Of a DNA stretch of 64,000 nucleotides, positions 60,912-64,000 are shown in pieces (the first letter of the stretch is position 1; every line of letters starts with the position of its first letter). The notes below the pieces were generated by a model. The model saw only the letters and a list, made by a program, of their open reading frames with translations. It was not told where the DNA came from and did not search any database. Origin of the DNA: Heliopora coerulea. Taxonomy: Eukaryota; Cnidaria; Anthozoa; Scleralcyonacea; Helioporidae. The stretch lies in contig JASJOG010000252.1 of NCBI GenBank assembly GCA_030142905.1, positions 248,501 through 312,500 of the forward strand, in the 5' to 3' direction. Made by a program: the position numbers and the translations under genes.

Positions 60912-64000
<3,089 letters not shown>

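Overview
This is a eukaryotic, AT-rich, intron-bearing genomic window. It most likely comes from a cnidarian, probably an anthozoan. That placement is an inference from three things: two goosecoid-type and one Otx-type homeobox gene with metazoan gene structure, a metazoan cap methyltransferase gene, and dispersed repeats that resemble those of coral and anemone genomes. Multi-exon genes were rebuilt by hand from GT/AG junctions, reading phase and recognised family motifs.

Layout, left to right. (1) 1.4-2.4 kb, minus: a single-exon GNAT acetyltransferase of the histidine N-acetyltransferase/NAT16 type. (2) 4.2-5.4 kb, minus: a single-exon protein with C-terminal ankyrin repeats. (3) 5.4-10.3 kb: repeat-rich intergenic DNA. 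(4) 10.3-13.6 kb, minus: a three-exon goosecoid-like homeobox gene. Its second intron-exon interval is followed by TA tracts that enclose two large palindromes. (5) 16.4-32.7 kb, plus: a complete 24-exon CMTR1 gene (cap-specific mRNA 2'-O-methyltransferase 1), rebuilt as 844 residues. Its introns hold a MITE, an 84-bp tandem duplication across a splice donor, a ~426-bp foldback element and several microsatellites. (6) 37.6-43.7 kb, plus: a complete three-exon goosecoid gene whose 5.3-kb second intron carries mobile-element remnants. (7) 43.7-60.9 kb: about 17 kb without a recognised host gene; it holds a mariner-type deletion derivative with a TA target duplication and a BED-finger remnant. 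(8) 60.9-62.2 kb and beyond, plus: the first two coding exons of an Otx gene that runs off the right edge.

The main biological point is the close linkage of three PRD-class homeobox genes. The two goosecoid-type genes show lysine at homeodomain position 50, and all three are interrupted at the same place (homeodomain codons 46/47). Both goosecoid-type genes also begin with an Engrailed-homology-1 repression motif. The picture fits a small paired-like/K50 gene cluster with CMTR1 lodged between the two goosecoid paralogues, and goosecoid and Otx sharing one intergenic regulatory landscape.
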